From contig NZ_CAESCM010000017.1 in assembly GCF_903166585.1 (NCBI RefSeq), forward strand, positions 45,174 through 109,173: a stretch of 64,000 nt of DNA. The letters run 5' to 3'. The notes under the pieces were generated by a model. The model made no database searches and had not been told where the DNA came from. It was given only the letters and a program-made list of their open reading frames with translations. Source of the DNA: Pedobacter ghigonis (GTDB lineage Bacteria > Bacteroidota > Bacteroidia > Sphingobacteriales > Sphingobacteriaceae). Position numbers and translations under genes: made by a program. Within the stretch, counting starts at the first letter, position 1. The number at the start of each line of letters is the position of its first letter. Positions 1 through 9,590 of the stretch are shown in pieces.

Positions 1-28
1 CTACCATTCACAGACCCGATAGAAGATT

Positions 29-216
29 AGTCATCTCGATCCGATAGCTATCGGATGAAGCGCAGCGAAATGCCTGCCCGTACAGGCGGGGAGAGATCTT
101 TAAATAGATTTAGCTTCGCTGAGCACTGCGTGGTTCTCGACTACGTTGCACTTCGCTCGAAATGACGACTCCGAAGGGGCTGTCACTAATATTGATTTTT
201 ATGAAATAAATTAACC
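29..216. repeat. Composite dispersed intergenic repeat
   Basis: This is non-coding sequence before the first gene. It carries the perfect palindrome ATCCGATAGCTATCGGAT at 39-56, a GCCTGCCCGTACAGGCGGG hairpin at about 72-90, and ends of the GTCATCTCGA / TCGAAATGACGAC type at 30-39 and 157-169. Bases 91-216 are similar over their whole length to the reverse complement of 37169-37294. The element has no credible ORF and looks like a member of the palindromic repeat family found at many intergenic sites in this window. Confidence 0.8.
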
Positions 217-335
217 ACCAGCATAACAAGAGCCTCTTATTTTAAAATTCTTAAAACTTTTTATTTCGTTTGTGGTTATTTATATAATTCACATTATACT
301 AATCTTTTACAGATTAATTTGTTTGGTTTAAAAAG

Positions 336-366
336 GGGATTTATGGATATAAATCCCTTTTCTTTT
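336..366 (+). terminator. Terminator-like hairpin, upstream gene not visible
   Basis: GGGATTTAT (336-344) pairs with ATAAATCCC (349-357) across a 4-base loop, and the hairpin is followed by TTTTCTTTT. It is shaped like an intrinsic terminator on the plus strand, but no ORF precedes it in the window. It could end a small RNA or a transcript entering from outside. The rest of 217-422 shows only AT-rich sequence. Confidence 0.5.
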
Positions 367-422
367 ATGGCAGAATTTTAAATCCTATATTTAGCCATAC
401 CAATTTCACTACCCTATTTTAG

Positions 423-1445
423 ATGAACAGAAAACATTTCCTTTCTTCATTTATTGCAGCCACCGCTGCACTTCCGGCATTTAAAACTTTAGCCAATACC
501 ATCGAAAGTGAAAGTTCATCGTTCAAAATACCGCCTTATTTAAAAGCTGGGGATACGATTGGAATCACCAGTCCTGCCGGATACATTACTTTGGAGCAGA
601 TTGAACCATCGGTTTTACAAATGCAAAGCTGGGGCTTTACCATCAAAGTGGGCGATACAATTGGTAAGCGCGATTTTACTTACGGTGGCACAGACGAAGA
701 AAGGTTAGCCAATTTTCAGCAAATGTTGAATGACCCAAATGTTAAGGCCATTATGTGCGCCCGAGGTGGTTACGGTTTTGTACGGATTATCGATCAGCTT
801 GATTTTTCGGCCTTTAAAAGAAACCCAAAATGGATTATTGGCTTTAGCGACATAACCGTTATTCATTGTCACCTGTCCAAAAATTTTGGCATTGCCTCTA
901 TTCATTCAAAAATGTGCAATAGCTTCCCCGATGATTGGGCCAAAGCAGAACCGATACAGATTGAAACCATTTTATCCATAAAGAATGCTTTAACCGGCGA
1001 ACAAATGGGTTATACCGCCTCTTTAAATAGTAATAATCGTTTTGGAAAAACCGATGGAATTTTAGTCGGCGGAAACCTAAGCATTATTGAAACCCTGGCG
1101 GGTAGCAACTCTGATTTAGACACCAAAAATAAAATACTATTTATTGAAGATACCGGCGAATACCTCTACAGTATCGACAGAATGTTATGGAATTTAAAAC
1201 GTAGCGGCAAGCTCAAAAACCTGAAAGGCCTCATTGTAGGCGGTTTTAAGGTTAAACCCGAGGATGCAGGCGAAGAATTTGGCAAAACCATTTACGATAT
1301 TGTTCTCGAAAAGGTAAAGGAATACACCTACCCTGTTGCCTTCGATTTCCCGGTTGGACACCAACGCAATAATTTTGCGTTAAAATGCGGTGCTAACCAT
1401 ACCTTTATCGTTAATGAAAGTGGTGCAACGCTGAGATGCATTTAA
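423..1445 (+). CDS. LD-carboxypeptidase (peptidase S66, LdcA/MccF family)
   Basis: The product is a serine carboxypeptidase of the family that trims the terminal D-residue from murein tetrapeptides (LdcA) or cleaves microcin C-type conjugates (MccF). The S66 triad is visible: Ser142 in GFSDIT, Glu242 in LFIEDTGEY and His313 in PVGHQRNN. Residues 1-25 (MNRKHF, then a hydrophobic stretch ending in TLAN) resemble an export signal, so the enzyme is probably periplasmic. At 340 residues it is a normal length for the family plus a signal. The gene stands alone, and the next gene starts 311 bp downstream. Which substrate it uses, murein or a conjugate, cannot be told from the sequence. Confidence 0.9.
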   Translation: MNRKHFLSSFIAATAALPAFKTLANTIESESSSFKIPPYLKAGDTIGITSPAGYITLEQIEPSVLQMQSWGFTIKVGDTIGKRDFTYGGTDEERLANFQQMLNDPNVKAIMCARGGYGFVRIIDQLDFSAFKRNPKWIIGFSDITVIHCHLSKNFGIASIHSKMCNSFPDDWAKAEPIQIETILSIKNALTGEQMGYTASLNSNNRFGKTDGILVGGNLSIIETLAGSNSDLDTKNKILFIEDTGEYLYSIDRMLWNLKRSGKLKNLKGLIVGGFKVKPEDAGEEFGKTIYDIVLEKVKEYTYPVAFDFPVGHQRNNFALKCGANHTFIVNESGATLRCI

Positions 1446-1756
1446 AAATGTGATTACATCATTAACCATGAGAGCCCCTAAAACTTTAGGGATCTAATAT
1501 CTCTCAGGTGGTAAATACATTTCTTTTAAATATTTAAGTGTGCGCTTAAATAAAAATCTAAACACTTTGGTACCTAAACTGGTCAAAAAAAACAGGCAAG
1601 GCTACGTCATAATAATATATGCTACTTTGGGTGATCTCAAAGTTCACCCTTTTCATCTCTACATTTCTCGCATTGGTCTCAATTAAAGAATTACTGGCAT
1701 AAGCGGATATATTTTTGTGTTTAACAGTTAGAAAAACAACACAAAATTTATTCGCC
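1446..1756. promoter_or_regulatory. Intergenic region with probable efflux-operon promoter
   Basis: This gap holds a short CCCTAAA/TTTAGGG hairpin (1476-1491) after the carboxypeptidase gene, without a good T-run. A Bacteroidota -7 box, TATTTTTG, lies at 1710-1717 and reads toward the tolC-like gene. No clear -33 TTG lies at the right distance. The -7 box favours translation from 1757 rather than from the upstream in-frame ATG at 1715. A weak GGGTGA/TCACCC hairpin is also present near 1629-1649. I see nothing else. Confidence 0.5.
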
Positions 1757-3052
1757 ATGAGCAGATACATCCAATATATTATCATAACCGTTTTATCGGT
1801 TTCAGCTTTTTTGGCAAAGGCGCAGGAGGTTCCAAAAGTATGGGATCTGAAAACGGCCATTGAATATGCCAAAGAAAAGAACATCAACATCAATACCCTT
1901 AAATTGAGCAGCCAAACTGCCCAGCAGGATTTAATTGCTTCAAAATCGGCTGTACTACCTAATTTAACGGGCAACGTATCGCAGGCACTTACCAATTATA
2001 AATCCGGTCTGCAAAACACCAGTGGCTTCGGTTTAAACTCTGATATAACCCTGTATAACGGAAGTTATTTAAAAAACGATATCAAAGCAAAAGAGCTCAG
2101 CCTGCAAACTGCAAACCTTTCTGTAGAGGCCGCAAAAAATGATATTACCATTTCTATAACACAGGCCTACCTTAATATTTTGCTGGCAAGAGAAAACATT
2201 ACTTACTTAAAAGATTTGTTATCCACCAGCGAAGCACAAGTTAAACAGGCCGAACAGCAACTAAAGTTTGGTACTATAGCTAAAAAAGATTTGTTGCAAC
2301 TTCAGGCTACTTATGCTAACGACAAATACACTTTAGTTACCGCACAGAACACACTACAGCAGAATATTTTAACGCTAAAACAACTCTTACAGATTCCAAC
2401 CGCAAATGCTTTCGAAGTTAGTACAACCGATACTGTTCAAACAGCCCCGGTTCTTGATAATCTGGCATCCGCACAGGATAAAGCCTTGCGTACACGCCCG
2501 GAAATAAAAAGTGGCGAATTAAATATTCAACTCCAAACCACCAATCTTGAAAAAGCAAAATCGACCTTACGTCCTACTTTAAGTTTAGGCGGCTCACTTT
2601 ACACAGGCTACAACAATAACAATATTGGTGGCTACGGTTATCAGCTAAATAACAGCTTCTATCAGAATTTAGGCTTAACCTTATCTATTCCCATATTCGA
2701 CAGAAAGGTGACCAAAACCAATGTAGCAAAGGCCAATATCAGTATTGAACAGACCCGTTTATCACTTTTAGATACCAAAACTACTTTAACACAAAATGTA
2801 GAACGTGCCTACATTAATGTTCAAAATGCTAACAGCCAGTATGCAGCTGCGCAAGAACAGTTTAACTACACCGGTGAAGCCCTGAGGATTTCGAATGCTG
2901 CGCTAAAAGAAGGCACCAATAATATCGTAGAAAACCTGCAGCAAAAGAATTTGTATGTACAGGCTTTGCAGGCTTTTGTTCAGGCTAAATACACAGCTAA
3001 CCTTTATACCCGAATCTACAACTTTTATACAGGCATACCGATAACTAACTAA
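1757..3052 (+). CDS. TolC-family outer-membrane efflux protein
   Basis: This is the outer-membrane channel of a tripartite efflux pump. I choose the ATG at 1757 (MSRYIQYIIITVL) because it begins a signal peptide ending near AKAQ. The in-frame ATG at 1715 would add 14 residues lying over the likely promoter. Two outer-membrane-efflux repeats are visible, roughly residues 25-215 and 230-430. They are rich in long amphipathic helices with Gln/Ala/Asn repeats and YNGSYLKND / PIFDRKVTKTN strand regions typical of TolC homologues. It is followed by adaptor, ABC ATPase and permease genes, so it is the first gene of a complete MacAB-type pump operon. Confidence 0.93.
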   Translation: MSRYIQYIIITVLSVSAFLAKAQEVPKVWDLKTAIEYAKEKNININTLKLSSQTAQQDLIASKSAVLPNLTGNVSQALTNYKSGLQNTSGFGLNSDITLYNGSYLKNDIKAKELSLQTANLSVEAAKNDITISITQAYLNILLARENITYLKDLLSTSEAQVKQAEQQLKFGTIAKKDLLQLQATYANDKYTLVTAQNTLQQNILTLKQLLQIPTANAFEVSTTDTVQTAPVLDNLASAQDKALRTRPEIKSGELNIQLQTTNLEKAKSTLRPTLSLGGSLYTGYNNNNIGGYGYQLNNSFYQNLGLTLSIPIFDRKVTKTNVAKANISIEQTRLSLLDTKTTLTQNVERAYINVQNANSQYAAAQEQFNYTGEALRISNAALKEGTNNIVENLQQKNLYVQALQAFVQAKYTANLYTRIYNFYTGIPITN

Positions 3053-3097
3053 AAAATAATAAGATGACTACTACTTAGTCAATTAAATATTTAAATC

Positions 3098-4291
3098 ATG
3101 AAGAAGAAAACAATATTCATAATCGCTGGCTTAGCCCTCGCTATATTGGCCATCTGGTATTTTGCTTTACGTAAAAAAGAAGAGGTAATTGTACTGCAAA
3201 CAGAAAAACCCACTGTTGGTTACATATCAGAAAATGTAACTGCTACCGGCAAAGTGCAGCCGGTTGATACCGTTGCAGTTGGTACGCAGGTTTCGGGAAC
3301 CATCAAAACCTTGTATGCCGATTTTAACTCGAAGGTTAAGAAAGGACAATTATTGGCCGAGTTGGATAAAACCTTATTTGAAGCCACAGTAAACCAGTAT
3401 CAGGCCAACCTGGTGAGCGCACAAAGTGCATTAATCTATCAGCAGGGAAATTTTGGCCGTCAGAATAACTTATATAAAGTTGGGGCAGTAAGCAAAGCTG
3501 ATTACGACAATGCGCTTTACACTTACAACGCAGCAAAAGCATCTGTAAATAGCATAAAGGCCCAGCTGGCTTCTGCTCAAAAGAACCTTTCGCTGGCCAG
3601 CATTTACTCGCCTATTGATGGAACTGTACTTTCGAGAAGCGTAAGTGAAGGTACCACTGTTGCAGCAAGTTTCAGTACGCCAACTATTTTCAGTATTGCT
3701 AAAGACCTAACTAAAATGCAGGTAGAAGCATCGGTTGATGAAGCAGATGTGGGCAATATCAGCAAAGATGAACGTGCTACTTTTACAGTTGATGCTTATT
3801 TGAACGATACTTTCAACGGTGCTATTCAGGACATCAGATTAAGCCCATCCATTTCATCGAATGTGGTAACCTATAAAACCATTATTAAAACCGCAAATAA
3901 TGATAACAAGTTAAAACCGGGCATGACAGCTAATATAACCATCTTCACCAAAGAAGTTAATAATGCAATGCTGATATCGGCAAAAGCAATTAAATATACT
4001 CCCGATTCGACATTGGCAGGCAAATACCAAATGACCTGGATTAATCCTGACAGAAAACCAGCTGGTGCTAACGAAGCGTATGTTTGGGTTGAAAAAGGGC
4101 CGAAAGAACTTGTTCAGAAAAAAATAAAAACCGGTATTAACGACAATACCCATGTTGAGGTCTTATCGGGATTAGCGGCAAACGATAGCGTGATTAATGG
4201 AGCACAAACCATGGGCAAAGCAGCAGCAGCCGGCCAAAGTCAGGCCAGTCCTTTTATGCCAAAACGCCCGGGAAGAAACAACAGGAAATAA
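3098..4291 (+). CDS. macA: Periplasmic adaptor of MacAB-type efflux pump (HlyD/RND-MFP family)
   Basis: This is a membrane-fusion protein bridging inner-membrane permease and outer-membrane channel. There is one N-terminal membrane anchor (residues 4-22, IFIIAGLALAILAIWYFAL). Then come a biotinyl-lipoyl-like half motif (TATGKVQPVDTVAVGTQVSGTI), an alpha-helical hairpin (about 90-160), the second lipoyl half (IYSPIDGTVLSRSVSEGTTV), and beta-barrel and membrane-proximal domains. A Pro/Arg/Asn-rich tail follows. The stop codon overlaps the ATPase start as TAATG, suggesting translational coupling. The symbol is by family and position only; the exported substrate is unknown. Confidence 0.92.
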   Translation: MKKKTIFIIAGLALAILAIWYFALRKKEEVIVLQTEKPTVGYISENVTATGKVQPVDTVAVGTQVSGTIKTLYADFNSKVKKGQLLAELDKTLFEATVNQYQANLVSAQSALIYQQGNFGRQNNLYKVGAVSKADYDNALYTYNAAKASVNSIKAQLASAQKNLSLASIYSPIDGTVLSRSVSEGTTVAASFSTPTIFSIAKDLTKMQVEASVDEADVGNISKDERATFTVDAYLNDTFNGAIQDIRLSPSISSNVVTYKTIIKTANNDNKLKPGMTANITIFTKEVNNAMLISAKAIKYTPDSTLAGKYQMTWINPDRKPAGANEAYVWVEKGPKELVQKKIKTGINDNTHVEVLSGLAANDSVINGAQTMGKAAAAGQSQASPFMPKRPGRNNRK

Positions 4292-5037
4292 TGGAAAAGA
4301 AGATATTAGATATACACGATCTGAAACGCGAGTTTGTAATGGGCGATCAAACGGTACGGGCACTGAAAGGAATTACTTTCGATATTAAGGCCGGTGAGTT
4401 TGTAACCATTATGGGAAGCAGCGGTTCTGGCAAAACCACACTTTTAAATATTTTAGGTTGTTTGGATAAACCTAGTGATGGCATTTATCACCTGGATGGT
4501 GTTGATGTGAAAAGTCTGGATAAAGATGAACTGGCAGGGTTAAGAAACACCAAAATCGGTTTTGTTTTTCAGGCTTACAATCTTTTACCCAGAACATCAG
4601 CTCTGGAAAATGTAGAGCTACCCCTGTTTTACAACAAAACAATTAGCGCAGAAGAACGGAAAGAAAGGGCCATAAAATCGCTCGAATCGGTAAAGCTAGC
4701 CGAACGTTTTGATCATACACCAAGTCAGCTTTCGGGTGGGCAGCAACAGCGTGTAGCCATTGCCAGGGCATTGGTAAACCATCCGGTAATGATTTTAGCT
4801 GATGAGGCGACAGGAAATTTAGATACCAGAACTTCGTATGAAATTATGGCCCTGATGCAGGAGCTAAATGCGGAAGGAAAAACAATCGTTTTTGTAACCC
4901 ACGAGCCCGATATCGCGGCTTTTAGTACCCGTACCATTATGCTGCGCGATGGAAAAATTCAGAAAGACAGCATTAACACCAATCAGCGTTCGGCAAAAGA
5001 GGCATTGGCCAGTTTGCCCGAAACAGACGATTACTAA
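4291..5037 (+). CDS. MacB-type ABC transporter ATPase
   Basis: This is the cytoplasmic ATPase of the LolD/MacB family. Walker A is GSSGSGKTT (about 42-50), the signature LSGGQQQRVAIARAL is near 140-155, and Walker B is VMILADEATGNLD near 166. The H-loop is FVTHEPD. Its 248 residues are a stand-alone ATPase, whereas E. coli MacB fuses ATPase and permease in one chain. It starts inside the adaptor stop codon and is followed 11 bp later by the permease gene. It probably powers extrusion of a periplasmic substrate through the adaptor and TolC-like channel. Confidence 0.95.
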   Translation: MEKKILDIHDLKREFVMGDQTVRALKGITFDIKAGEFVTIMGSSGSGKTTLLNILGCLDKPSDGIYHLDGVDVKSLDKDELAGLRNTKIGFVFQAYNLLPRTSALENVELPLFYNKTISAEERKERAIKSLESVKLAERFDHTPSQLSGGQQQRVAIARALVNHPVMILADEATGNLDTRTSYEIMALMQELNAEGKTIVFVTHEPDIAAFSTRTIMLRDGKIQKDSINTNQRSAKEALASLPETDDY

Positions 5038-5048
5038 TTAATAAAGAC

Positions 5049-6272
5049 ATGGGCATTTTAAATTTATTGAAAATAGCTTTCAAGGCACTAAAAAGAAATA
5101 AACTGCGTGCATTTTTAACCATGCTAGGTATTATTATCGGTGTTGCAGCGGTTATAGCCATGATGGCTATTGGCGAGGGCTCGAAACAGAGTATCAGATC
5201 TTCATTGTCAGGTATGGGATCGAACATGATTACCATTATGCCACAAAGCAACGAACCTGGAGGTGTAAGATTACAGGGAAGCAGTATTCAAACACTTAAA
5301 CTGGAAGATGTTACAGCCATTCAAAAACTAAGATCGAATAATATTAATGGTTTATCGCCAGTGGTTTCTACGAGCGGACAGGCCATTAAAGGCTCATACA
5401 ACTGGCCTACAAGTATACAGGGGGTTAGCCCCGATTATCTGAATATCCGCCAGCTAAAATTAAAGGATGGCATTCTTTTCTCAGAAAACGATGTAAAAAG
5501 TTTTGCCAAGGTTTGTTTATTGGGTCAAACCGTTATCAGTAACTTATTTCCCGATGGCAGCAACCCAATCGGCCAGATTATCCGTTTTAAGAACATCCCT
5601 TTTCAGGTAATTGGCATTTTGGAACCAAAAGGACAGAGTAATTTTGGCCAGGATCAGGATGATATTATTTTGGCTCCATATACCACTGTTCAAAAAAGAA
5701 TTACAGCTACCAATTACCTCCAAAGCATTTACGCATCTGCAACAACCGAAGCCAGCAGCGATGCAGCCACTACCGAAATCAGTAACGCCATCCGCGAAAG
5801 TCATCGCCTAACCACTGCAGAAAGCGATGATTTTCAGGTACGTACTCAGGTCGAACTCATTAGTACCATTAGCTCAACCAGCAGCATGTTAACAGTACTA
5901 CTAACAGCAATTGCCGGCATTTCACTTTTTATAGGTGGTATTGGGATCATGAATATCATGTATGTTTCGGTAACCGAACGCACAAGGGAAATTGGCTTGC
6001 GCATGTCGATAGGTGCACGTGGACGCGATGTTTTGATGCAATTTTTAATTGAGGCAGTTTTAATCAGCATAACAGGCGGAATTATCGGGGTGTTTTTAGG
6101 CGTTAGCTCAGCCTACCTTATCTCCTATTTCTTAAACTGGCCCATTTTAATTTCTGAGTCATCCATTGTTATTTCTTTTGTGGTTTGCGCAGTAACAGGT
6201 GTATTTTTCGGCTATTATCCGGCTAAAAAAGCATCCAGTCTCGATCCAATCGATGCCTTAAGATATGAGTAA
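5049..6272 (+). CDS. MacB-like ABC transporter permease (FtsX domain)
   Basis: This 407-residue inner-membrane permease has the MacB topology. There is one N-terminal membrane helix (about 20-42, RAFLTMLGIIIGVAAVIAMMAIGEGSK), a large MacB periplasmic core domain (about 45-250), then three helices of the FtsX domain (about 278-400). The motif RTREIGLRMSIGARGRDVL and the ending YYPAKKASSLDPIDALRYE are diagnostic. It pairs with the preceding ATPase. About 100 bp separate it from the kinase gene, with no obvious terminator, so the kinase/regulator pair may be read from the same transcript. Confidence 0.95.
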   Translation: MGILNLLKIAFKALKRNKLRAFLTMLGIIIGVAAVIAMMAIGEGSKQSIRSSLSGMGSNMITIMPQSNEPGGVRLQGSSIQTLKLEDVTAIQKLRSNNINGLSPVVSTSGQAIKGSYNWPTSIQGVSPDYLNIRQLKLKDGILFSENDVKSFAKVCLLGQTVISNLFPDGSNPIGQIIRFKNIPFQVIGILEPKGQSNFGQDQDDIILAPYTTVQKRITATNYLQSIYASATTEASSDAATTEISNAIRESHRLTTAESDDFQVRTQVELISTISSTSSMLTVLLTAIAGISLFIGGIGIMNIMYVSVTERTREIGLRMSIGARGRDVLMQFLIEAVLISITGGIIGVFLGVSSAYLISYFLNWPILISESSIVISFVVCAVTGVFFGYYPAKKASSLDPIDALRYE

Positions 6273-6378
6273 GTATCTGGAAATTTTCAGATGCCGAAAC
6301 TCTTTATATATCATTACCCGTATTGAAATTAATTGAGCGCCACAAAGCAGGAAAAACGGAATAAATAATAACTTAGCT

Positions 6379-7446
6379 ATGCAAAGTGCGAAACAAAAAA
6401 TAATGACGATCAATTTTTCGAAAAAGTGGATAAAAGTAACCCTGCATATTTTGGTATGGGTAGTTTTAATTACCCTCCCTTACATCATCAATTTAAACAG
6501 GAGCCGCCCGCCTCATCAGTTGACCAGATTTCAGGAACTCCAGTTTTTAAGGCTCAATTTCATCAGCTATTTTTACTGGATCGCTATTTTTTACCTCAAC
6601 AGCTTTGTGCTGATTCCAAAATTCTTCTACCCAAAAAAATACATTCTTTATGCTTTAGGTTTTATTTGTAGCCTGCTTCTGGCTATTGTTATCCATGCCA
6701 TCCTCTTTAAAATCCTCCTGCCCGATTTCAGTTTCAACCTTGGCCGAACCCTGTGGTTTAATACACCTACTTTTTTATTAACCATGGCAGCAAGTACAGC
6801 TTTTACCATGATTGCCGACCGGATTTTGGAAGAGAAAAGAACTTTACAGCGCGAGCAGGAAAACATGAAAACAGAGCTTTCCTTTTTACGTTCGCAGATT
6901 AGTCCGCATTTTATTTTCAATGTTTTAAATAATATTGTGGCACTCGTACGTCTAAAAAGCGATGAGCTTGAGCCTACAGTAATTAAGCTATCAGGTTTAA
7001 TGCAATATATGCTGTACGAAACTGACGAGGAAAAAGTATCGCTCAAAACAGAAACTGAATACCTGCAGGCTTACATCGACCTGCAAAAACAGCGTTTTGG
7101 CAAAAAAGTAGATATCGAAACCCATATCGATATTGAAAGTGATTTTGATGAGATTGAACCCATGCTCCTTATTCCCTTTATCGAAAATGCCTTTAAACAT
7201 GGGGTTGGCATGATTGAAAACCCGCAGATTTTAATTAATTTAAAAACAGAAGATGATATTTTAACGTTTGAAGTTAAAAACAAGTTTAATCCGGAGAAAA
7301 ATGAAATTAAAGATCCTTCTTCGGGAATTGGCCTGCCAAATGTAACCCGAAGATTAAATTTACTATACAAAAACCAGCACCAGCTAAACATTGATAAAAC
7401 AAATAACTGGTATAATGTAAGTTTAACGCTAAAATTAACCACATGA
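6379..7446 (+). CDS. LytS/YpdA-type sensor histidine kinase
   Basis: This is a membrane histidine kinase of the His_kinase (PF06580) class. Four hydrophobic segments lie within residues 18-150. A short coiled coil is followed by the dimerisation/phosphoacceptor motif LRSQISPHFIFNVLNN, with His177. The HATPase domain covers about 250-355, with the N-box LIPFIENAFKHGV and the G-box GIGLPNVTRRL. The kinase has no recognisable periplasmic sensor domain. Its stop overlaps the regulator start by 4 bases (ATGA). Its position behind an efflux operon suggests it may control that pump, but the sequence does not prove this. Confidence 0.93.
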   Translation: MQSAKQKIMTINFSKKWIKVTLHILVWVVLITLPYIINLNRSRPPHQLTRFQELQFLRLNFISYFYWIAIFYLNSFVLIPKFFYPKKYILYALGFICSLLLAIVIHAILFKILLPDFSFNLGRTLWFNTPTFLLTMAASTAFTMIADRILEEKRTLQREQENMKTELSFLRSQISPHFIFNVLNNIVALVRLKSDELEPTVIKLSGLMQYMLYETDEEKVSLKTETEYLQAYIDLQKQRFGKKVDIETHIDIESDFDEIEPMLLIPFIENAFKHGVGMIENPQILINLKTEDDILTFEVKNKFNPEKNEIKDPSSGIGLPNVTRRLNLLYKNQHQLNIDKTNNWYNVSLTLKLTT

Positions 7447-8141
7447 TAAAGTGTTTAGCCATTGATGATGAGCCTTTAGCCCTGCAATTACTGGCTGATA
7501 ACATTAGCCGGATACCTTTTTTACAACTGGTGGCCAGTTGCGATGATGCTTTTGCAGCCAACAAAATTATGCAGGAACAAGCTATCGATCTTATTTTTAT
7601 TGATATTCAAATGCCAGGGATAACCGGCTTACAGTTTATTCAAAGCCTGGTTAAAAAACCCATGGTGATTATTGTTACCGCTTACAAACAGTATGCACTT
7701 GATGGTTTTGCTTTGGATGTGGTAGATTACCTGATGAAACCGGTTTCGCTTGACCGTTTTATGAAAGCCTGCAATAAAGCCAAAGACCTCTTCGGACTCA
7801 TGCAGGCAGCCGGGCAAAACAACCAGGCCAGGCAAGATTATATGTTTGTAAATGTTGGCTACAGCCTGATGAAGATTAACTTTAGTGAGATTACTTACAT
7901 CGAGGGCCTTAAAGATTACATCCAGATTCATTTAGATACCAATCCCAGAGCGGCTGTTGTACGCATGAGTATGAAAAGCATGGAAGAACAATTGCCGCAA
8001 AACTTTGAAAGAATACACAAATCTTTCGTTATAAATACCGATAAGGTTACCTCAATCCGTAAAAATGCAGTATTTATCGGCGAAAAAGAAATACCTGTAA
8101 GCGAAAGCTATAAACAGGCTATCGAAAAGCTACTTAAATAA
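7443..8141 (+). CDS. LytTR-family response regulator
   Basis: This response regulator has an N-terminal receiver domain (about 1-120) with acidic pocket IDDE, phospho-acceptor Asp54 in FIDIQMPG, and conserved Thr/Lys in IVTAYKQYA and YLMKPVS. A C-terminal LytTR DNA-binding domain (about 130-232) includes YIEGLKDYIQIHL and FERIHKSFVINTDKV. At 232 residues it is the standard length. Translation is coupled to the kinase gene by a 4-base overlap. The target promoter is unknown; the upstream efflux operon is the obvious candidate. Confidence 0.95.
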   Translation: MIKCLAIDDEPLALQLLADNISRIPFLQLVASCDDAFAANKIMQEQAIDLIFIDIQMPGITGLQFIQSLVKKPMVIIVTAYKQYALDGFALDVVDYLMKPVSLDRFMKACNKAKDLFGLMQAAGQNNQARQDYMFVNVGYSLMKINFSEITYIEGLKDYIQIHLDTNPRAAVVRMSMKSMEEQLPQNFERIHKSFVINTDKVTSIRKNAVFIGEKEIPVSESYKQAIEKLLK

Positions 8142-8200
8142 TTGAGTGTTCCCGATTATTAAAAAATCTGACAATCACAATCACGCATCCAAAAAACAAA

Positions 8201-8241
8201 AAGCATCAATTAAGGCTCCTGTTAAGCTTTAATTGATGCTT
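8201..8241. terminator. Bidirectional terminator between convergent genes
   Basis: AAGCATCAATTAA (8201-8213) pairs perfectly with TTAATTGATGCTT (8229-8241). On the minus strand the hairpin is followed by a T-rich run (complement of 8190-8200). It lies between the plus-strand regulator gene (end 8141) and the minus-strand gene ending at 8270, so it probably ends the minus-strand transcript and may stop both. Confidence 0.8.
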
Positions 8242-8269
8242 CTGTAAAAGTTAAATCTTATTGATCTTG

Positions 8270-9586
8270 CTAAACGGTTTTCACTTCGTTTTCGGCATAA
8301 TCCTCTATATCAGTAATATAACCGTTAACCAGCAAGAAATCAAACAAAGGTTTAGCATCTGGTGTAACCGGCATATTGGTGGTATTAATTACCTGATTGG
8401 TCTTTTTATCTAAGAACGGGTAAGCAAATAAACGTACATTGGTATTAAACATATCGTTTACATAGCTTAATAACTGCCCCGAGTAATTATCGCCTTTAAA
8501 ATTCGACGAATTAAATACAAATTTTAAGTTATTGATGTTGGTGGCTAAACCTACACTTTTCGGTTTACAACGTGCCAGATACTTGGCCAACCGGTTATGG
8601 CGGGTAAAGTTCGATACGATAACAATGTTTCCGGTATCGCACATTTCCTGCGTACGTTTAGCTACGGCAACCAGGTCAATATCATCAGGGGTTTCGTGTG
8701 CATCGGTTAATACATTGGTTAATAAAACCTCAATCATTACCGCAAGATTACCTTCTTCTACTTTATTGGTACGCTTAAACTGATCGGTTGCTTTGTTGAA
8801 CAAACTAAAGTTAGGCAAAGATTTCTGACCGTATTTGGTCCTTAAAATCATGATATCCTTCTTGTACAAGAGATCTTTTGCCTGACGTGGATGTGCATCT
8901 GCATCAAAAATTGCTGCTGCCGAGAAATCTTTCATAATCATGTACAGATTAAGCAAAATATTGTCGACACCTTCAAATGCAGGTCCTTTAACGGAAATTA
9001 AATCGATTTCTACCGAATCAATTGTTAAGTTATCAGCCAGCGATTCGACCATTAACTTAGGGTCCTGACAATGGTAAAAGGCGGCATAAACCAGATTCAC
9101 TCCGATAATACCCAAAACACGTTGTTGCATGTTTACATCTGTATCGAGTAAACGAACGTGGAAAAAAATCTCGTTTGGTAAACCTCCCGGCTCATTCTGG
9201 AAACAAATACCAACCCAACCATGCGGCTCGTTAGTACGTTTATAATTTAAGGTTGTTACCGTGTCGGCAAAAGCAAAAAAAGTACGGCTTTCGTATTTTT
9301 CGCCCGATAAACGTTCGGTTAATAAACCAAATTCATGATCGAGCATTTGTAAAAGCCTGTTCTGACTAACATAACGGCCATTAGCCTCGGCTCCGTAAAT
9401 GGCATCACTAAAGGTCATATCGTAAGCCGACATGGTTTTAGCCACCGTTCCAGATGCTGCACCGGCATTAAAAAAGTTCCGCGAAACTTCCTGACCTGCA
9501 CCTATTTCGGCAAAAGTGCCATAAATACGAGGGTCAAGGTTTATTTTAAGTGCTTTACGCTTCGTATCCAGAATTTCTCTCTCCAT
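8270..9586 (-). CDS. Conserved Bacteroidota protein of unknown function
   Basis: The product is a 438-residue soluble protein without signal peptide or membrane segment. I recognise the opening (DTKRKALKINLDPRIYGTFAEIGAGQEVSRNFF, in two parts IYGTFAEIGAGQE and VSRNFFNAG) as widely conserved in Bacteroidota, but know no proven role. I recall database labels such as nicotinate-nucleotide adenylyltransferase for relatives, but no HxGH nucleotidyltransferase motif is visible, so I do not adopt that name. The start is set at the ATG at 9586 (MEREIL). A longer in-frame start at 9601 would lie upstream of a -7 box at 9591-9598. The mRNA may therefore be leaderless. Confidence 0.75.
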   Translation of the reverse strand: MEREILDTKRKALKINLDPRIYGTFAEIGAGQEVSRNFFNAGAASGTVAKTMSAYDMTFSDAIYGAEANGRYVSQNRLLQMLDHEFGLLTERLSGEKYESRTFFAFADTVTTLNYKRTNEPHGWVGICFQNEPGGLPNEIFFHVRLLDTDVNMQQRVLGIIGVNLVYAAFYHCQDPKLMVESLADNLTIDSVEIDLISVKGPAFEGVDNILLNLYMIMKDFSAAAIFDADAHPRQAKDLLYKKDIMILRTKYGQKSLPNFSLFNKATDQFKRTNKVEEGNLAVMIEVLLTNVLTDAHETPDDIDLVAVAKRTQEMCDTGNIVIVSNFTRHNRLAKYLARCKPKSVGLATNINNLKFVFNSSNFKGDNYSGQLLSYVNDMFNTNVRLFAYPFLDKKTNQVINTTNMPVTPDAKPLFDFLLVNGYITDIEDYAENEVKTV

Positions 9587-9590
9587 GGCG

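Noticed and set aside
1558..1995. 145-codon ORF on the minus strand over the tolC start
   Set aside because: It overlaps a well-supported gene and its promoter and has no recognisable motif.
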